Shown here piece after piece: positions 1 to 9,906 of a stretch of 64,000 nt of DNA. The first letter of the stretch is position 1; each line of letters begins with the position of its first letter. Below the pieces are notes generated by a model. It was not told where the DNA came from and made no database searches. It saw nothing but the letters and a program-made list of their open reading frames with translations. This stretch comes from Streptomyces sp. ITFR-16 (GTDB taxonomy: Bacteria > Actinomycetota > Actinomycetes > Streptomycetales > Streptomycetaceae): positions 5,084,001 through 5,148,000 of the forward strand of contig NZ_CP134609.1 of the NCBI RefSeq assembly GCF_031844705.1. The letters are read 5' to 3'. Position numbers and translations under genes: made by a program.

Positions 1-123
1 ACGGCGGCCTTCTGGGCCTTCCTGGCCTTCTACGGCGTGTGTTTCGCGCTCACCTGGTCGGTATACCTTCGGCGCACCGCGCCCGTCCCGGCGAAGCCCC
101 GCCTCGGCTTCGCCGAGGTGTGA
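1..123 (+). CDS. narK: C-terminal end of a NarK-type nitrate/nitrite transporter (partial)
   Basis: The first 40 codons of the window are an open frame ending in TGA at 121-123. The peptide is one hydrophobic helix (AFWAFLAFYGVCFALTWSVY) followed by a short basic tail (LRRTAPVPAKPR). This matches the last membrane helix and cytoplasmic tail of NarK/NasA major-facilitator nitrate transporters. The next gene is a nitrate-assimilation type regulator, which supports the assignment. The 5' part lies outside the window, so family membership rests on one helix and on context. Confidence 0.6.
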   Translation, partial: TAAFWAFLAFYGVCFALTWSVYLRRTAPVPAKPRLGFAEV

Positions 124-252
124 ACACGGCCCGGCGGTGACGGGCGGCGTAACGAGCGGGAAATACGGTGGAACCGGGCCTGTCACGCATCCTTGGCAGG
201 CTCGGTCCTCCGCACCATCGAGCAGCAGCGGTACGAGAGCCGGGTAGACACT

Positions 253-1398
253 GTGCACGACGACGAACAGCACGGCCCCCTCGCGGGTTTCACGGTCGGT
301 GTGACCGCCGCGCGCCGCGCGGAGGAACTCGGCACCCTGCTCCGGCGCCGGGGCGCCACCGTGGTGCACGCACCGGCCCTGCGGATCGTGCCGGTCGCCG
401 ACGACAGCGAACTGCTGGCCGCCACCAAGGAACTCATCGACAGCGCCCCCGATGTGGTGGTCGCCACCACCGCGATCGGCTTCCGGGGCTGGATCGAGGC
501 CGCCGACGGCTGGGGGCTGGGGGACCGGCTGCTGGAGACCCTCGACGGGGTCGAACTCCTGGCCCGCGGGCCCAAGGTGAAGGGCGCGGTGCGGGCCGCC
601 GGGCTGACCGAGGCCTGGTCGCCGGCGTCCGAGTCCATGGCGGAGGTGCTGGAACGGCTCCTGGAGGAGGGCGTCGAGGGCCGCCGCATCGCCCTTCAGC
701 TGCACGGCGAACCGCTCCCCGGATTCGTCGAGTCGCTGCGGGAGGCGGGCGGCGAGGTCGTCGGCGTCCCCGTCTACCGCTGGATGCCGCCCGAGGACAT
801 CGCCCCGCTCGACCGGCTCCTCGACCTCACCCTCGGCCGCGGCCTGGACGCGCTCACCTTCACCAGCGCCCCCGCGGCGGCCTCCCTGCTGCGCCGGGCC
901 GAGGAGCGCGGGGTGCTGCCCGAACTGCTCGGCGCGCTCAGGGGCGAGGTCCTCTCCGCCTGCGTCGGGCCGGTCACCGCACTGCCGTTGCAGGCCCGGG
1001 GCATCGAGACCGTCCAGCCCGAGCGCTTCCGGCTCGGCCCGCTGGTCCAGCTGATCTGCCGTGAACTGCCCGCCCGCGCACGGACGCTGCCCGTCGCCGG
1101 GCACCGGGTCGAGATCCGCGGCCACGCGGTGCTGGTCGACGACGAGCTGCGGGCGGTGCCGCCGGCCGGCATGGCCCTTCTGCACACCCTGGCCCGCCGC
1201 CCCGGCTGGGTGGTGGCCCGCGCCGACCTGCTGCGCGCCCTGCCCGGCAGCGGTACGGACGAGCACGCGGTGGAGACCGCGATGGCGAGGCTGCGCACCG
1301 CGCTCGGGGCGCCCCGGCTGATCCAGACGGTCGTCAAGCGGGGCTACCGGCTGGCCCTGGACCCGGCGGCCTCGGACGCCAAGTACGCCGACTCCTGA
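253..1398 (+). CDS. nnaR: HemD-like uroporphyrinogen-III synthase fused to a winged-helix DNA-binding domain (NnaR-type nitrate regulator)
   Basis: Residues about 1-260 form a HemD fold (LAGFTVGVTAARR at the start, FTSAPAAASLL in the second lobe). The last 90 residues are an OmpR/PhoB-type winged helix with the typical ending TVVKRGYRL. In Streptomyces this architecture is known from NnaR, an activator of nitrate and nitrite assimilation genes that works with GlnR. Position directly after a NarK-type transporter fits. It probably binds DNA; whether it keeps synthase activity cannot be read from sequence. The start is uncertain: GTG 253 gives 381 aa and begins just before the conserved domain, while an in-frame TTG at 193 would give 401 aa. 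Neither has a good ribosome site. It overlaps the convergent downstream gene by 55 bp. Confidence 0.85.
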   Translation: MHDDEQHGPLAGFTVGVTAARRAEELGTLLRRRGATVVHAPALRIVPVADDSELLAATKELIDSAPDVVVATTAIGFRGWIEAADGWGLGDRLLETLDGVELLARGPKVKGAVRAAGLTEAWSPASESMAEVLERLLEEGVEGRRIALQLHGEPLPGFVESLREAGGEVVGVPVYRWMPPEDIAPLDRLLDLTLGRGLDALTFTSAPAAASLLRRAEERGVLPELLGALRGEVLSACVGPVTALPLQARGIETVQPERFRLGPLVQLICRELPARARTLPVAGHRVEIRGHAVLVDDELRAVPPAGMALLHTLARRPGWVVARADLLRALPGSGTDEHAVETAMARLRTALGAPRLIQTVVKRGYRLALDPAASDAKYADS

Positions 1399-1919
1399 GC
1401 CGCCCGGTCCGCCGCCCCGGCGCTCCCGGCCCGCAGCAGGAGCGCGAGCGCGGCGGTGCACAGGACCGCGCGCACCACGTTCCAGGCGTTCCACGCGTCC
1501 TCGAACCGGTCCCGTACGGCCGCCGGGTCGGCCAGGCGCGCGGGGTCCCCGGCGTCCGCCAGGGCGTGGTTGAGCGGCACGTTGACGCCCGAGGTGAGCA
1601 GGAAGGCCACGGCGTACACCGCGAGCGCGGCGAGCAGCCAGGGGCGCGGTCCGGGGCAGCGGCGCTGCTGCCAGGCGGCGACGGCGGTGAGGATCAGCGC
1701 GCCGAAGAAGCCGGCGAAGAAGACCGGGTTCTCGATGACGTCGTTGATGTTCCGCATGACCTCGATGAAGGTCCGGTCGTCGCTTCGCCCCAGCGCCGGC
1801 ATCACCGCGCAGGCGAAGACGTAGAAGGTGCCGGCCATCAGGCCGGTGGTGACGGCGGCGGCGCCGAGGACGAGGCGGTGGGCTGCGGGGATCGGCCGGA
1901 CGGCCCGTGAGGTGGTCAT
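1344..1919 (-). CDS. DUF1772 family integral membrane protein
   Basis: A 191-residue protein with four predicted membrane helices (around LVLGAAAVTTGLMAGTFYVF, FFAGFFGALILTAVAAW, WLLAALAVYAVAFLLTSGV and VRAVLCTAALALLL). The pattern, including the NVPLN motif after the third helix and the late DAWNAWNVVRA segment, is that of DUF1772/anthrone-oxygenase-like proteins, whose role in actinobacteria is not established. The chosen ATG opens MTTSRAV directly before the first helix; longer in-frame starts would add an Arg-rich tail with no family match. The 3' end overlaps the 3' end of nnaR on the other strand, so the two genes converge without a terminator. Confidence 0.75.
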   Translation of the reverse strand: MTTSRAVRPIPAAHRLVLGAAAVTTGLMAGTFYVFACAVMPALGRSDDRTFIEVMRNINDVIENPVFFAGFFGALILTAVAAWQQRRCPGPRPWLLAALAVYAVAFLLTSGVNVPLNHALADAGDPARLADPAAVRDRFEDAWNAWNVVRAVLCTAALALLLRAGSAGAADRAAQESAYLASEAAGSRASR

Positions 1920-2025
1920 GGGTCCAGTGAAGGGGAGCGGCCGGGCCCGCTCCATCGTCCGGACGCTCAGCTCCCTGCGCGAGCGTCCAGCCGGGGCCCC
2001 CGGGCGGTCGCGCACCGGCCCCGGA

Positions 2026-2037
2026 TAGCGTGCGGGC
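2026..2037 (+). promoter_or_regulatory. Likely -10 box for a leaderless mRNA
   Basis: TAGCGT at 2026-2031 is followed by exactly six bases and then the ATG of the acetyltransferase at 2038, with no Shine-Dalgarno sequence. This is the geometry of a -10 element whose transcript starts on the start codon. No clear -35 is visible. Confidence 0.45.
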
Positions 2038-2622
2038 ATGATCGACGACACGCACCGGATCGACGCGGAGGTACGGCTCCGCCCCGCCACGACGGCCGAC
2101 GCCGGCTCCCTCGCCGATGCGTTGACCCGCAGCCGTGCGTACATGCGGCCCTGGGAGCCCCTGCGGCCCGACTTCTTCTACACCGAGGACGGCCAGCGCG
2201 AGCGGCTGTCCGGGATGCTGGCGGACCGGGCCGGCGGGCGCTCGATGCCCTGGGTGCTCAGCGACGGACAGGACCGGGCGATCGGCTCGTTCACCCTCAA
2301 CGCGATCGTGCTCGGCTCGTTCCACAGCGCCGTCCTCGGCTACTGGGTGGACGTGGAGTACGCGGGCCGGGGCCTGGCCACTGCCGCCGTGCGGCTGATC
2401 TGCGACCTGGCCCGGGACGAACTGCGGCTGCACCGCATCGAGGCGGGCACGGTCCTGCACAACACGGCGTCGCAGCGGGTGCTCGCCAAGTGCGGCTTCG
2501 AGGAGTTCGCCGTGGCCCCGCGCTATATGCACATCGACGGCGAGTGGCGCGACCACCGCCTCTTCCAGCGCCTCCTGCACGACGGCCCGGTGACCGGGGC
2601 GCCGGCGGTTTCCGGAAGCTGA
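2038..2622 (+). CDS. GNAT acetyltransferase, RimJ/RimL type
   Basis: A 194-residue single-domain GNAT protein. It starts with the RLRPATTADAGSLADAL motif and has the acetyl-CoA binding region LGYWVDVEYAGRGLATAAVRL (Q/R-x-x-G-x-A type loop) followed by HRIEAGTVLHNTASQRVLAKCGF, the signature of the RimJ/RimL ribosomal-protein N-acetyltransferase branch. The acceptor is unknown; many relatives acetylate N-terminal amines or small molecules. It stands alone between a convergent membrane gene and a CGNR regulator, probably read from its own leaderless promoter. Confidence 0.88.
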   Translation: MIDDTHRIDAEVRLRPATTADAGSLADALTRSRAYMRPWEPLRPDFFYTEDGQRERLSGMLADRAGGRSMPWVLSDGQDRAIGSFTLNAIVLGSFHSAVLGYWVDVEYAGRGLATAAVRLICDLARDELRLHRIEAGTVLHNTASQRVLAKCGFEEFAVAPRYMHIDGEWRDHRLFQRLLHDGPVTGAPAVSGS

Positions 2623-2708
2623 GGGCGGGCCGCGCGGCGGCGGGGGTTACGGGCGGGGGACTCGACGGGCACTCTGGAGGGGACGTCGGCCGGACCCGAG
2701 GCGGTGGC

Positions 2709-3305
2709 ATGCGCATGGCAACGCGCAAGGGCTCGTGCGACTGGCGGTTCGACTCCGGACGCCTGTGCCTGGACCTCGTGGCGACCGGCGCCGGGAACAC
2801 CGCCGCCCCCGACCCCCTGGAGCGGCCCGAACGCCTCGCCGCCTGGCTGGTCGCCGCCAGGGCCGTACCGCAGGGCACCCGGCTCGACGCCGTGGACGCG
2901 GACTGGCTGCTGCGCTTCCGGCAGCTGAGGACCGCCCTGGACCGGCTCCTGAGCGCACAGCTGGGCGGGCGCCCCGCCCCGGGCGCCCTGGAACACCTCA
3001 ACGCGCTGGCCGCCGCCGCACCCCCGGGACCGCGCGCCGTGCGCACCGGTAACGGCGCGCTGGTACGCGGCCTGAGCACCGAGCCCGACTGTGCGGCGCT
3101 GCTGGCCGCCGTGGCGCGCGACGCGGTGGAACTCCTCACCGACCCGGCCGCCCTGGCCGGGCTGCGCCGCTGCGAGGGAGACCACTGCCGCCGCCTGTAT
3201 CTGGACACCTCGCGAGGCCGGCGCCGGCGCTGGTGCTCCAGCGAGATCTGCGGCAACCGCGAGCGGGTCGCCCGGCACCGGCGGCGCAGCCGTAAAGAAT
3301 CTTGA
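2709..3305 (+). CDS. CGNR zinc-finger protein, probable transcriptional regulator
   Basis: A 198-residue protein with the two-part architecture of the CGNR family. The N-terminal alpha-helical ABATE-like domain (FDSGRLCLDLVATG, RLAAWLVAARAV) is followed by a C-terminal zinc ribbon with the CxxxxC...WCSxxxCGNR pattern (CEGDHC and WCSSEICGNRERVARHR). The ABATE domain is thought to sense a ligand or stress and the CGNR finger to bind DNA. The start at ATG 2709 is chosen because the next in-frame ATG (2715) removes only two residues and upstream codons are not conserved in character. No operon partner. Confidence 0.82.
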   Translation: MRMATRKGSCDWRFDSGRLCLDLVATGAGNTAAPDPLERPERLAAWLVAARAVPQGTRLDAVDADWLLRFRQLRTALDRLLSAQLGGRPAPGALEHLNALAAAAPPGPRAVRTGNGALVRGLSTEPDCAALLAAVARDAVELLTDPAALAGLRRCEGDHCRRLYLDTSRGRRRRWCSSEICGNRERVARHRRRSRKES

Positions 3306-3383
3306 ACCCGGATTGAATGGATCGGCCCGCCGCCCCGTACCGATGACCAAGGAGCTCGACAGGGTCTCGACCGGGAGGTTCGG

Positions 3384-3971
3384 GTGCGCAAGGATGCGGC
3401 CGTGGCCGATGACCGTCCGCACAGGGCCCGACATCGCAGTGGGCCGCCCCCGTCCCCCTCCGCCGTCCCCGACGAGGAGCTGATGCGGGCGCTCTACCGC
3501 GAACACGCCGGACCCCTGCTCGCGTACGTGCTGCGCCTCGTCGCCGGCGACCGCCAGCGGGCCGAGGACGTGGTGCAGGAGACGCTCATCCGTGCCTGGA
3601 AGAACGCCGGTTCGCTCAACAGGGCCACCGGTTCCGTCCGGCCCTGGCTGGTGACGGTCGCCCGGCGCATCGTCATCGATGGCCACCGCAGTCGGCAGGC
3701 CCGGCCGCACGAGGTCGACCCGTCACCGCTGGAGGTCATTCCCGCGGAGGACGAGATCGACAAGGCGCTGTGGCTGATGACGCTCTCGGACGCGCTCGAC
3801 GATTTGACCCCCGCCCACCGGGAAGCATTGGTCGAGACCTACTTCAAGGGCCGTACGGTCAACGAGGCGGCCGAGGCCCTCGGCATCCCCAGCGGCACGG
3901 TGCGCTCCCGGGTCTTCTACGCACTGCGCTCGATGAAGCTCGCACTCGAAGAGAGGGGGATCACGGCATGA
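3384..3971 (+). CDS. ECF-family RNA polymerase sigma factor
   Basis: A 195-residue sigma-70 family protein made only of regions 2 and 4. Region 2 carries LYREHAGPLLAYVLRLV, the AEDVVQETLIRAWKN core-binding helix and RPWLVTVARRIVIDGHRSR. Region 4 carries LTPAHREALVETYFKGRTVNEAAEALGIP and the recognition helix SGTVRSRVFYALRSMKLAL. The GTG start has a good ribosome site (GGGAGG eight bases upstream). The stop overlaps the next start (ATGA), so the anti-sigma factor is translationally coupled. The pair resembles the SigL/SigK group of Streptomyces; the stress sensed is unknown. Confidence 0.92.
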   Translation: MRKDAAVADDRPHRARHRSGPPPSPSAVPDEELMRALYREHAGPLLAYVLRLVAGDRQRAEDVVQETLIRAWKNAGSLNRATGSVRPWLVTVARRIVIDGHRSRQARPHEVDPSPLEVIPAEDEIDKALWLMTLSDALDDLTPAHREALVETYFKGRTVNEAAEALGIPSGTVRSRVFYALRSMKLALEERGITA

Positions 3972-4813
3972 GCGACCACGAGTGGGAGCCTTTCGGGCCC
4001 CGGCCGGCCGGTCCCTCGCGCCCCGGCTTCGTTCCCGCCCCCGCAGGACCGGCCGACGAGGCCGCGCACGACGCGGCGGGCGCGTACGTCCTGGGCATCC
4101 TGGACGACGCCGAGGCCACCGCCTTCGAAGCGCATCTGGCCCACTGCGCCCGCTGCGCCGCCCACCTCGACGAGTTCGCCGGCCTGGAGCCGATGCTCGC
4201 GATGCTCGCCGAGTCCCCGGCCCCCGCACCGGGCGCCCGGCCCCTCCCGCACGTCCCGGCGCCGCCCGCGCCCCGGGTGCTCGACCGGCTGGTCGACGAG
4301 GTCGCGGTCAAACGCGCCCGGCGCACGAGGCGCAACCGCTTCCTGGCCGCGGCGGCCGCGGCCCTGATCATCGGCGGCCCGGTGGCCGCCGTCATGGCCA
4401 CCGGCAACGACCGGCCCTCGGCCGAGGCGGCCGATCCGCATCCCACCAGTCCGGCCGAGGACGCCTTCTTCCACCACATGAAGGAGAAGGTGGAGGCGAC
4501 CGACCCGGCGACCGCCGTCGGCGCCACGATCGGCATGGAGCCCAAGGCCTGGGGCACCCACACGGTCCTGGAACTGACGAATGTGAAGGGCCCGCAGAAA
4601 TGCCGGCTGATCGCCGTCTCCAGGACCGGCGAGGAGGAGGTCGTCACCTCCTGGTCCGTGCCGAAATGGGGATACGGCATCAAGGACTCCCCTCATCCCA
4701 CCGCCAGATACCCGCTTTATGTGCACGGCGGAGCGGCCATGGCGCGGGCCGACATCGACCACTTCGAGGTCCGTACGTTCGACGGCGACCGGCTGGTGAG
4801 CATCGGCGCCTGA
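3968..4813 (+). CDS. Membrane anti-sigma factor with zinc-binding N-terminal domain
   Basis: A 281-residue protein. The cytoplasmic N-terminus has an anti-sigma zinc-finger-like helix bundle (HDAAGAYVLGILDDAEATAFEAH then HLAHCARCAAHL, an H-x3-C-x2-C motif). A single membrane helix follows near residues 118-140 (FLAAAAAALIIGGPVAAVM). The outer domain of about 130 residues has a folded look and would be the sensor. It overlaps the ECF sigma gene by 4 bp and should hold that sigma factor inactive at the membrane until the outer part is cleaved or rearranged. The outer domain resembles no well-characterised sensor that I recognise. Confidence 0.88.
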   Translation: MSDHEWEPFGPRPAGPSRPGFVPAPAGPADEAAHDAAGAYVLGILDDAEATAFEAHLAHCARCAAHLDEFAGLEPMLAMLAESPAPAPGARPLPHVPAPPAPRVLDRLVDEVAVKRARRTRRNRFLAAAAAALIIGGPVAAVMATGNDRPSAEAADPHPTSPAEDAFFHHMKEKVEATDPATAVGATIGMEPKAWGTHTVLELTNVKGPQKCRLIAVSRTGEEEVVTSWSVPKWGYGIKDSPHPTARYPLYVHGGAAMARADIDHFEVRTFDGDRLVSIGA

Positions 4814-4892
4814 GGCGCGTACCGCGGCCACCGGCGCGCCCCGAAACGCAATCGATACCCCGGCGCGCGAGATCGATACGTGCGGCAGGTGC

Positions 4893-4910
4893 GCGAAGGC
4901 CCCCCTTCGC
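4893..4910. promoter_or_regulatory. Perfect inverted repeat at the helD promoter
   Basis: GCGAAGG and CCTTCGC form a perfect 7-bp inverted repeat with a CCCC spacer. It lies directly before TAGGGT (4913-4918), a good -10 hexamer, so it occupies the -35/-10 spacer of the likely helD promoter. That is a typical repressor position. I could not match it with confidence to the rifamycin-associated element described for HelR-type genes. Confidence 0.5.
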
Positions 4911-4953
4911 ATAGGGTTGACGGCTGCCCAATGCACGTCAGAAGGGGGCCTCG

Positions 4954-7332
<2,379 letters not shown>

Positions 7333-7387
7333 GGCGGACGGGGTCAAAGGGGCGCGCGGGACCTTTTTTCGGTCAACCTGCGCTGCG

Positions 7388-7413
7388 GGAATCACTTCTC
7401 CCGGGTGTTTGTT
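7388..7413 (+). promoter_or_regulatory. SigR-type promoter (GGAAT-N18-GTT)
   Basis: GGAAT at 7388-7392 and GTT at 7411-7413 are separated by exactly 18 bases. This is the published consensus for the Streptomyces thiol-oxidative-stress sigma factor SigR. It lies 56 bp after the helD stop and directly before a structured non-coding stretch. A transcript would start near 7419-7421. Confidence 0.6.
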
Positions 7414-7418
7414 AGCCT

Positions 7419-7570
7419 GGTATCGGCACCGGCTCGATCCAAGCCCCCGGGCCCAACCTTCGTCGCTTCGAGCGACCACTTGCCGCGAGGCGAGCATGGC
7501 GGGTCGGTGCCGTTCAACTGAAGAGACAGACCCGCGTCACCCTCCGGTGACGCGGGTCTGTTTTCGTTTT
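7419..7570 (+). ncRNA. Predicted structured small RNA between helD and malic enzyme
   Basis: From the SigR-type promoter to the terminator is about 150 nt without a convincing reading frame. Bases 7424-7436 pair with 7500-7512 in a continuous 13-bp helix (two G-U pairs) that closes the structure. Inside lie the hairpins GTCGCT-TCG-AGCGAC (7462-7476) and CTTGCC-GCGA-GGCGAG (7479-7494, GNRA tetraloop). A single-stranded linker then leads to the terminator. The layout (closed multibranch domain plus terminator) is that of an independent small RNA. It could instead be a terminated leader of the malic enzyme gene. I do not recognise its family. Confidence 0.65.
7526..7570 (+). terminator. Strong intrinsic terminator of the small RNA
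   Basis: A perfect 16-bp stem (7526-7541 with 7546-7561, loop CTCC) is followed by TTTTCGTTTT. This is one of the few hairpins in the window with a real U-tract. It can also end transcription coming from helD. Confidence 0.9.
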
Positions 7571-7745
7571 CGGGGTTCCGCTCGACCCCTCGTCTCTCGT
7601 ATGGTGGAAGAAAGTTTCCGAAGTGCGACAGTCATTACCGGCTACTCGTCGGTAGGTGCGAATATCGGAAGGCGTGTCCGGAGCCGTGCGTGTGGACGGT
7701 CCGGGCCGCATAGCAATGAAGCTAAGGAAAGCGAAGGACTCGGCC

Positions 7746-9179
7746 ATGGCAACGGCGCCCAGCGTCTCGTACTCGATGACGGTCAGGCTGGAGGTGCCCG
7801 CGAGCGGCACAGCGGTCTCCCAGCTCACCACGGCCGTGGAGTCCTCCGGTGGTTCCGTCACCGGCCTCGACGTGACCGCTTCCGGCCACGAGAAGCTGCG
7901 GATCGACGTCACGATCGCCGCCTCCTCCACGTCGCACGCCGACGAGATCGTCGAAGGTCTGCGGGACATCGAGGGCGTCGTCCTCGGCAAGGTCTCCGAC
8001 CGTACGTTCCTCATGCACCTCGGCGGCAAGATCGAGATGGCGTCCAAGCACCCCATCCGCAACCGTGACGACCTCTCGATGATCTACACCCCCGGTGTGG
8101 CCCGCGTCTGCATGGCGATCGCCGAGAACCCCGAGGACGCCCGCCGCCTCACCATCAAGCGCAACTCCGTCGCAGTTGTGACGGACGGCTCCGCGGTGCT
8201 CGGCCTCGGCAACATCGGCCCGATGGCCGCGCTGCCCGTCATGGAGGGCAAGGCGGCCCTCTTCAAGCGCTTCGCCGGCATCGACGCCTGGCCGATCTGC
8301 CTGGACACCCAGGACACCGACGCGATCGTCGAGATCGTCAAGGCGATCGCCCCCGGCTTCGCGGGCATCAACCTGGAGGACATCTCCGCGCCGCGCTGCT
8401 TCGAGATCGAGGCCCGGCTGCGCGAGGCCCTGGACATCCCCGTCTTCCACGACGACCAGCACGGCACGGCCATCGTGGTCCTCGCCTCGCTGACCAACGC
8501 CCTGCGCGTGGTCGGCAAGAGCATCGGGGACGTACGGGTCGTCATGTCCGGCGCCGGAGCGGCCGGTACGGCCATCCTGAAGCTGCTCATCGCCGCCGGC
8601 GTCAAGCACGCGGTGGTCGCCGACATCCACGGCGTGGTGCACTCCGGCCGCGAGGACCTGGTCTCCGCCGACGCCGAATCGCCGCTGCGCTGGATCGCCG
8701 ACAACACCAACCCGGAGTCCGTCACCGGCACCCTCAAGGAGGCGGTCGTGGGCGCCGACGTCTTCATCGGCGTCTCCGCCCCCAACGTCCTGGACGGCGA
8801 CGACGTCGCGGCCATGGCGGACGGTGCGATCGTGTTCGCGCTTGCGAACCCGGACCCCGAGGTCGACCCGGCGATCGCCCGCCGCACGGCGGCGGTCGTC
8901 GCCACCGGGCGCTCCGACTTCCCCAACCAGATCAACAATGTCCTGGTCTTCCCCGGTGTGTTCCGCGGTCTGCTGGACGCCCAGTCCCGCACCGTCAACA
9001 CGGAGATGATGCTCGCCGCCGCGCGCGCCCTCGCCGATGTCGTCGCCGAGGACGAGGTGAACGCGAACTACATCATCCCGTCGGTCTTCAACGACAAGGT
9101 CGCCGGAGCGGTCGCCGGGGCGGTCCGGGACGCCGCGAAGGCGGCCGGCGCGGCTGTGACGGGCCCCACGTCCGTCTGA
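7746..9179 (+). CDS. NAD(P)-dependent malic enzyme with N-terminal ACT domain
   Basis: A 477-residue enzyme that decarboxylates malate to pyruvate. Residues about 8-85 form an ACT-like regulatory domain (YSMTVRLEVPASGTAVSQLT). The catalytic part includes the tyrosine region MIYTPGVARVC, the metal and substrate motifs VVTDGSAVLGLGNIGP and FHDDQHGTA, and the Rossmann loop SGAGAAGTA. The short bacterial type is about 400 residues, so the ACT domain accounts for the extra length and suggests amino-acid control. ATG 7746 has AAGGA seven bases upstream; an in-frame ATG at 7716 would add ten residues. It is monocistronic, after the small RNA terminator. Confidence 0.93.
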   Translation: MATAPSVSYSMTVRLEVPASGTAVSQLTTAVESSGGSVTGLDVTASGHEKLRIDVTIAASSTSHADEIVEGLRDIEGVVLGKVSDRTFLMHLGGKIEMASKHPIRNRDDLSMIYTPGVARVCMAIAENPEDARRLTIKRNSVAVVTDGSAVLGLGNIGPMAALPVMEGKAALFKRFAGIDAWPICLDTQDTDAIVEIVKAIAPGFAGINLEDISAPRCFEIEARLREALDIPVFHDDQHGTAIVVLASLTNALRVVGKSIGDVRVVMSGAGAAGTAILKLLIAAGVKHAVVADIHGVVHSGREDLVSADAESPLRWIADNTNPESVTGTLKEAVVGADVFIGVSAPNVLDGDDVAAMADGAIVFALANPDPEVDPAIARRTAAVVATGRSDFPNQINNVLVFPGVFRGLLDAQSRTVNTEMMLAAARALADVVAEDEVNANYIIPSVFNDKVAGAVAGAVRDAAKAAGAAVTGPTSV

Positions 9180-9521
9180 TGTCCGGCGCGTCGCGGGTCG
9201 CGGCGCCCCAAACGCCCCTTTAGGGTGGGCGGGCGACGCGTCCCGCAGAGCCCCGCATCAGGTGCGGACCGCTTTTGGGGAGTCGACGAAACGTCATCAC
9301 GACGAGGCAGTGGTGGTTTTCGTATGACTCCGGAGGGTGCCGGATTGGCTTTCCCGCCGCAGGTGGGGGCAGGATGCTTTCCCAAGGACTTCGTCCGGGG
9401 GAGACCCCACGGGGCGCGAAGGTCTGAAAAACGGACCCGGGTCCGGACACTGTCCGAGGGCCCTGGCAGCATCGGCTTCGATCTCACGCCTCACAGGCAA
9501 GAAGAACACGGGAGTAACAAC
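9180..9521 (+). other. Intergenic region with the probable hupA promoter
   Basis: These 342 bases lie between malic enzyme and HU and hold no supported gene. TTGGCT at 9343-9348 and CAGGAT about 19 bases later could be a promoter, but the match is modest. No clear terminator hairpin for the malic enzyme was found. Confidence 0.3.
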
Positions 9522-9803
9522 ATGAACCGCAGTGAGCTGGTGGCCGCCCTGGCCGACCGCGCCGAGGTGACTCGCAAGGACGCCGACGCCGTGCTGGCCG
9601 CGCTCGCCGAGACCGTCGGTGAGATCGTCGCCAAGGGCGACGAGAAGGTCACCATCCCCGGTTTCCTGACCTTCGAGCGCACCCACCGTGCCGCTCGCAC
9701 CGCTCGTAACCCGCAGACCGGCGACCCGATCAACATCCCGGCCGGCTACAGCGTGAAGGTCTCCGCGGGCTCGAAGCTCAAGGAAGCCGCCAAGGGCAAG
9801 TAA
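9522..9803 (+). CDS. hupA: HU-family histone-like DNA-binding protein
   Basis: A 93-residue classical HU. It has MNRSELVAALADRAEVTRKDADAVLAAL in the helical base, the core GDEKVTIPGFLTFE, and the DNA-clasping arm ARTARNPQTGDPINIPAGYSVKVSAGSKLKE. It lacks the Lys/Ala-rich tail of the sporulation homologue HupS, so it is the vegetative HupA type, which bends and compacts the nucleoid. GGGAGT lies nine bases before the ATG. Confidence 0.97.
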   Translation: MNRSELVAALADRAEVTRKDADAVLAALAETVGEIVAKGDEKVTIPGFLTFERTHRAARTARNPQTGDPINIPAGYSVKVSAGSKLKEAAKGK

Positions 9804-9818
9804 GCCCCCTGGGCACGA

Positions 9819-9856
9819 CGAAGGGCGGTCACCCCGACCAGGGTGGCCGCCCTTCG
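9819..9856 (+). terminator. Terminator after hupA
   Basis: CGAAGGGCGG-U-CACC pairs with GGUG-G-CCGCCCUUCG as a 15-bp stem with one wobble. There is no U-tract, as is common in Streptomyces. It separates hupA from the convergent murA. Confidence 0.75.
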
Positions 9857-9906
9857 GCGTACGGGCCGCACAGGGCCCGCGACGGGCCCCCGCGCGGGGG
9901 CCCGGC

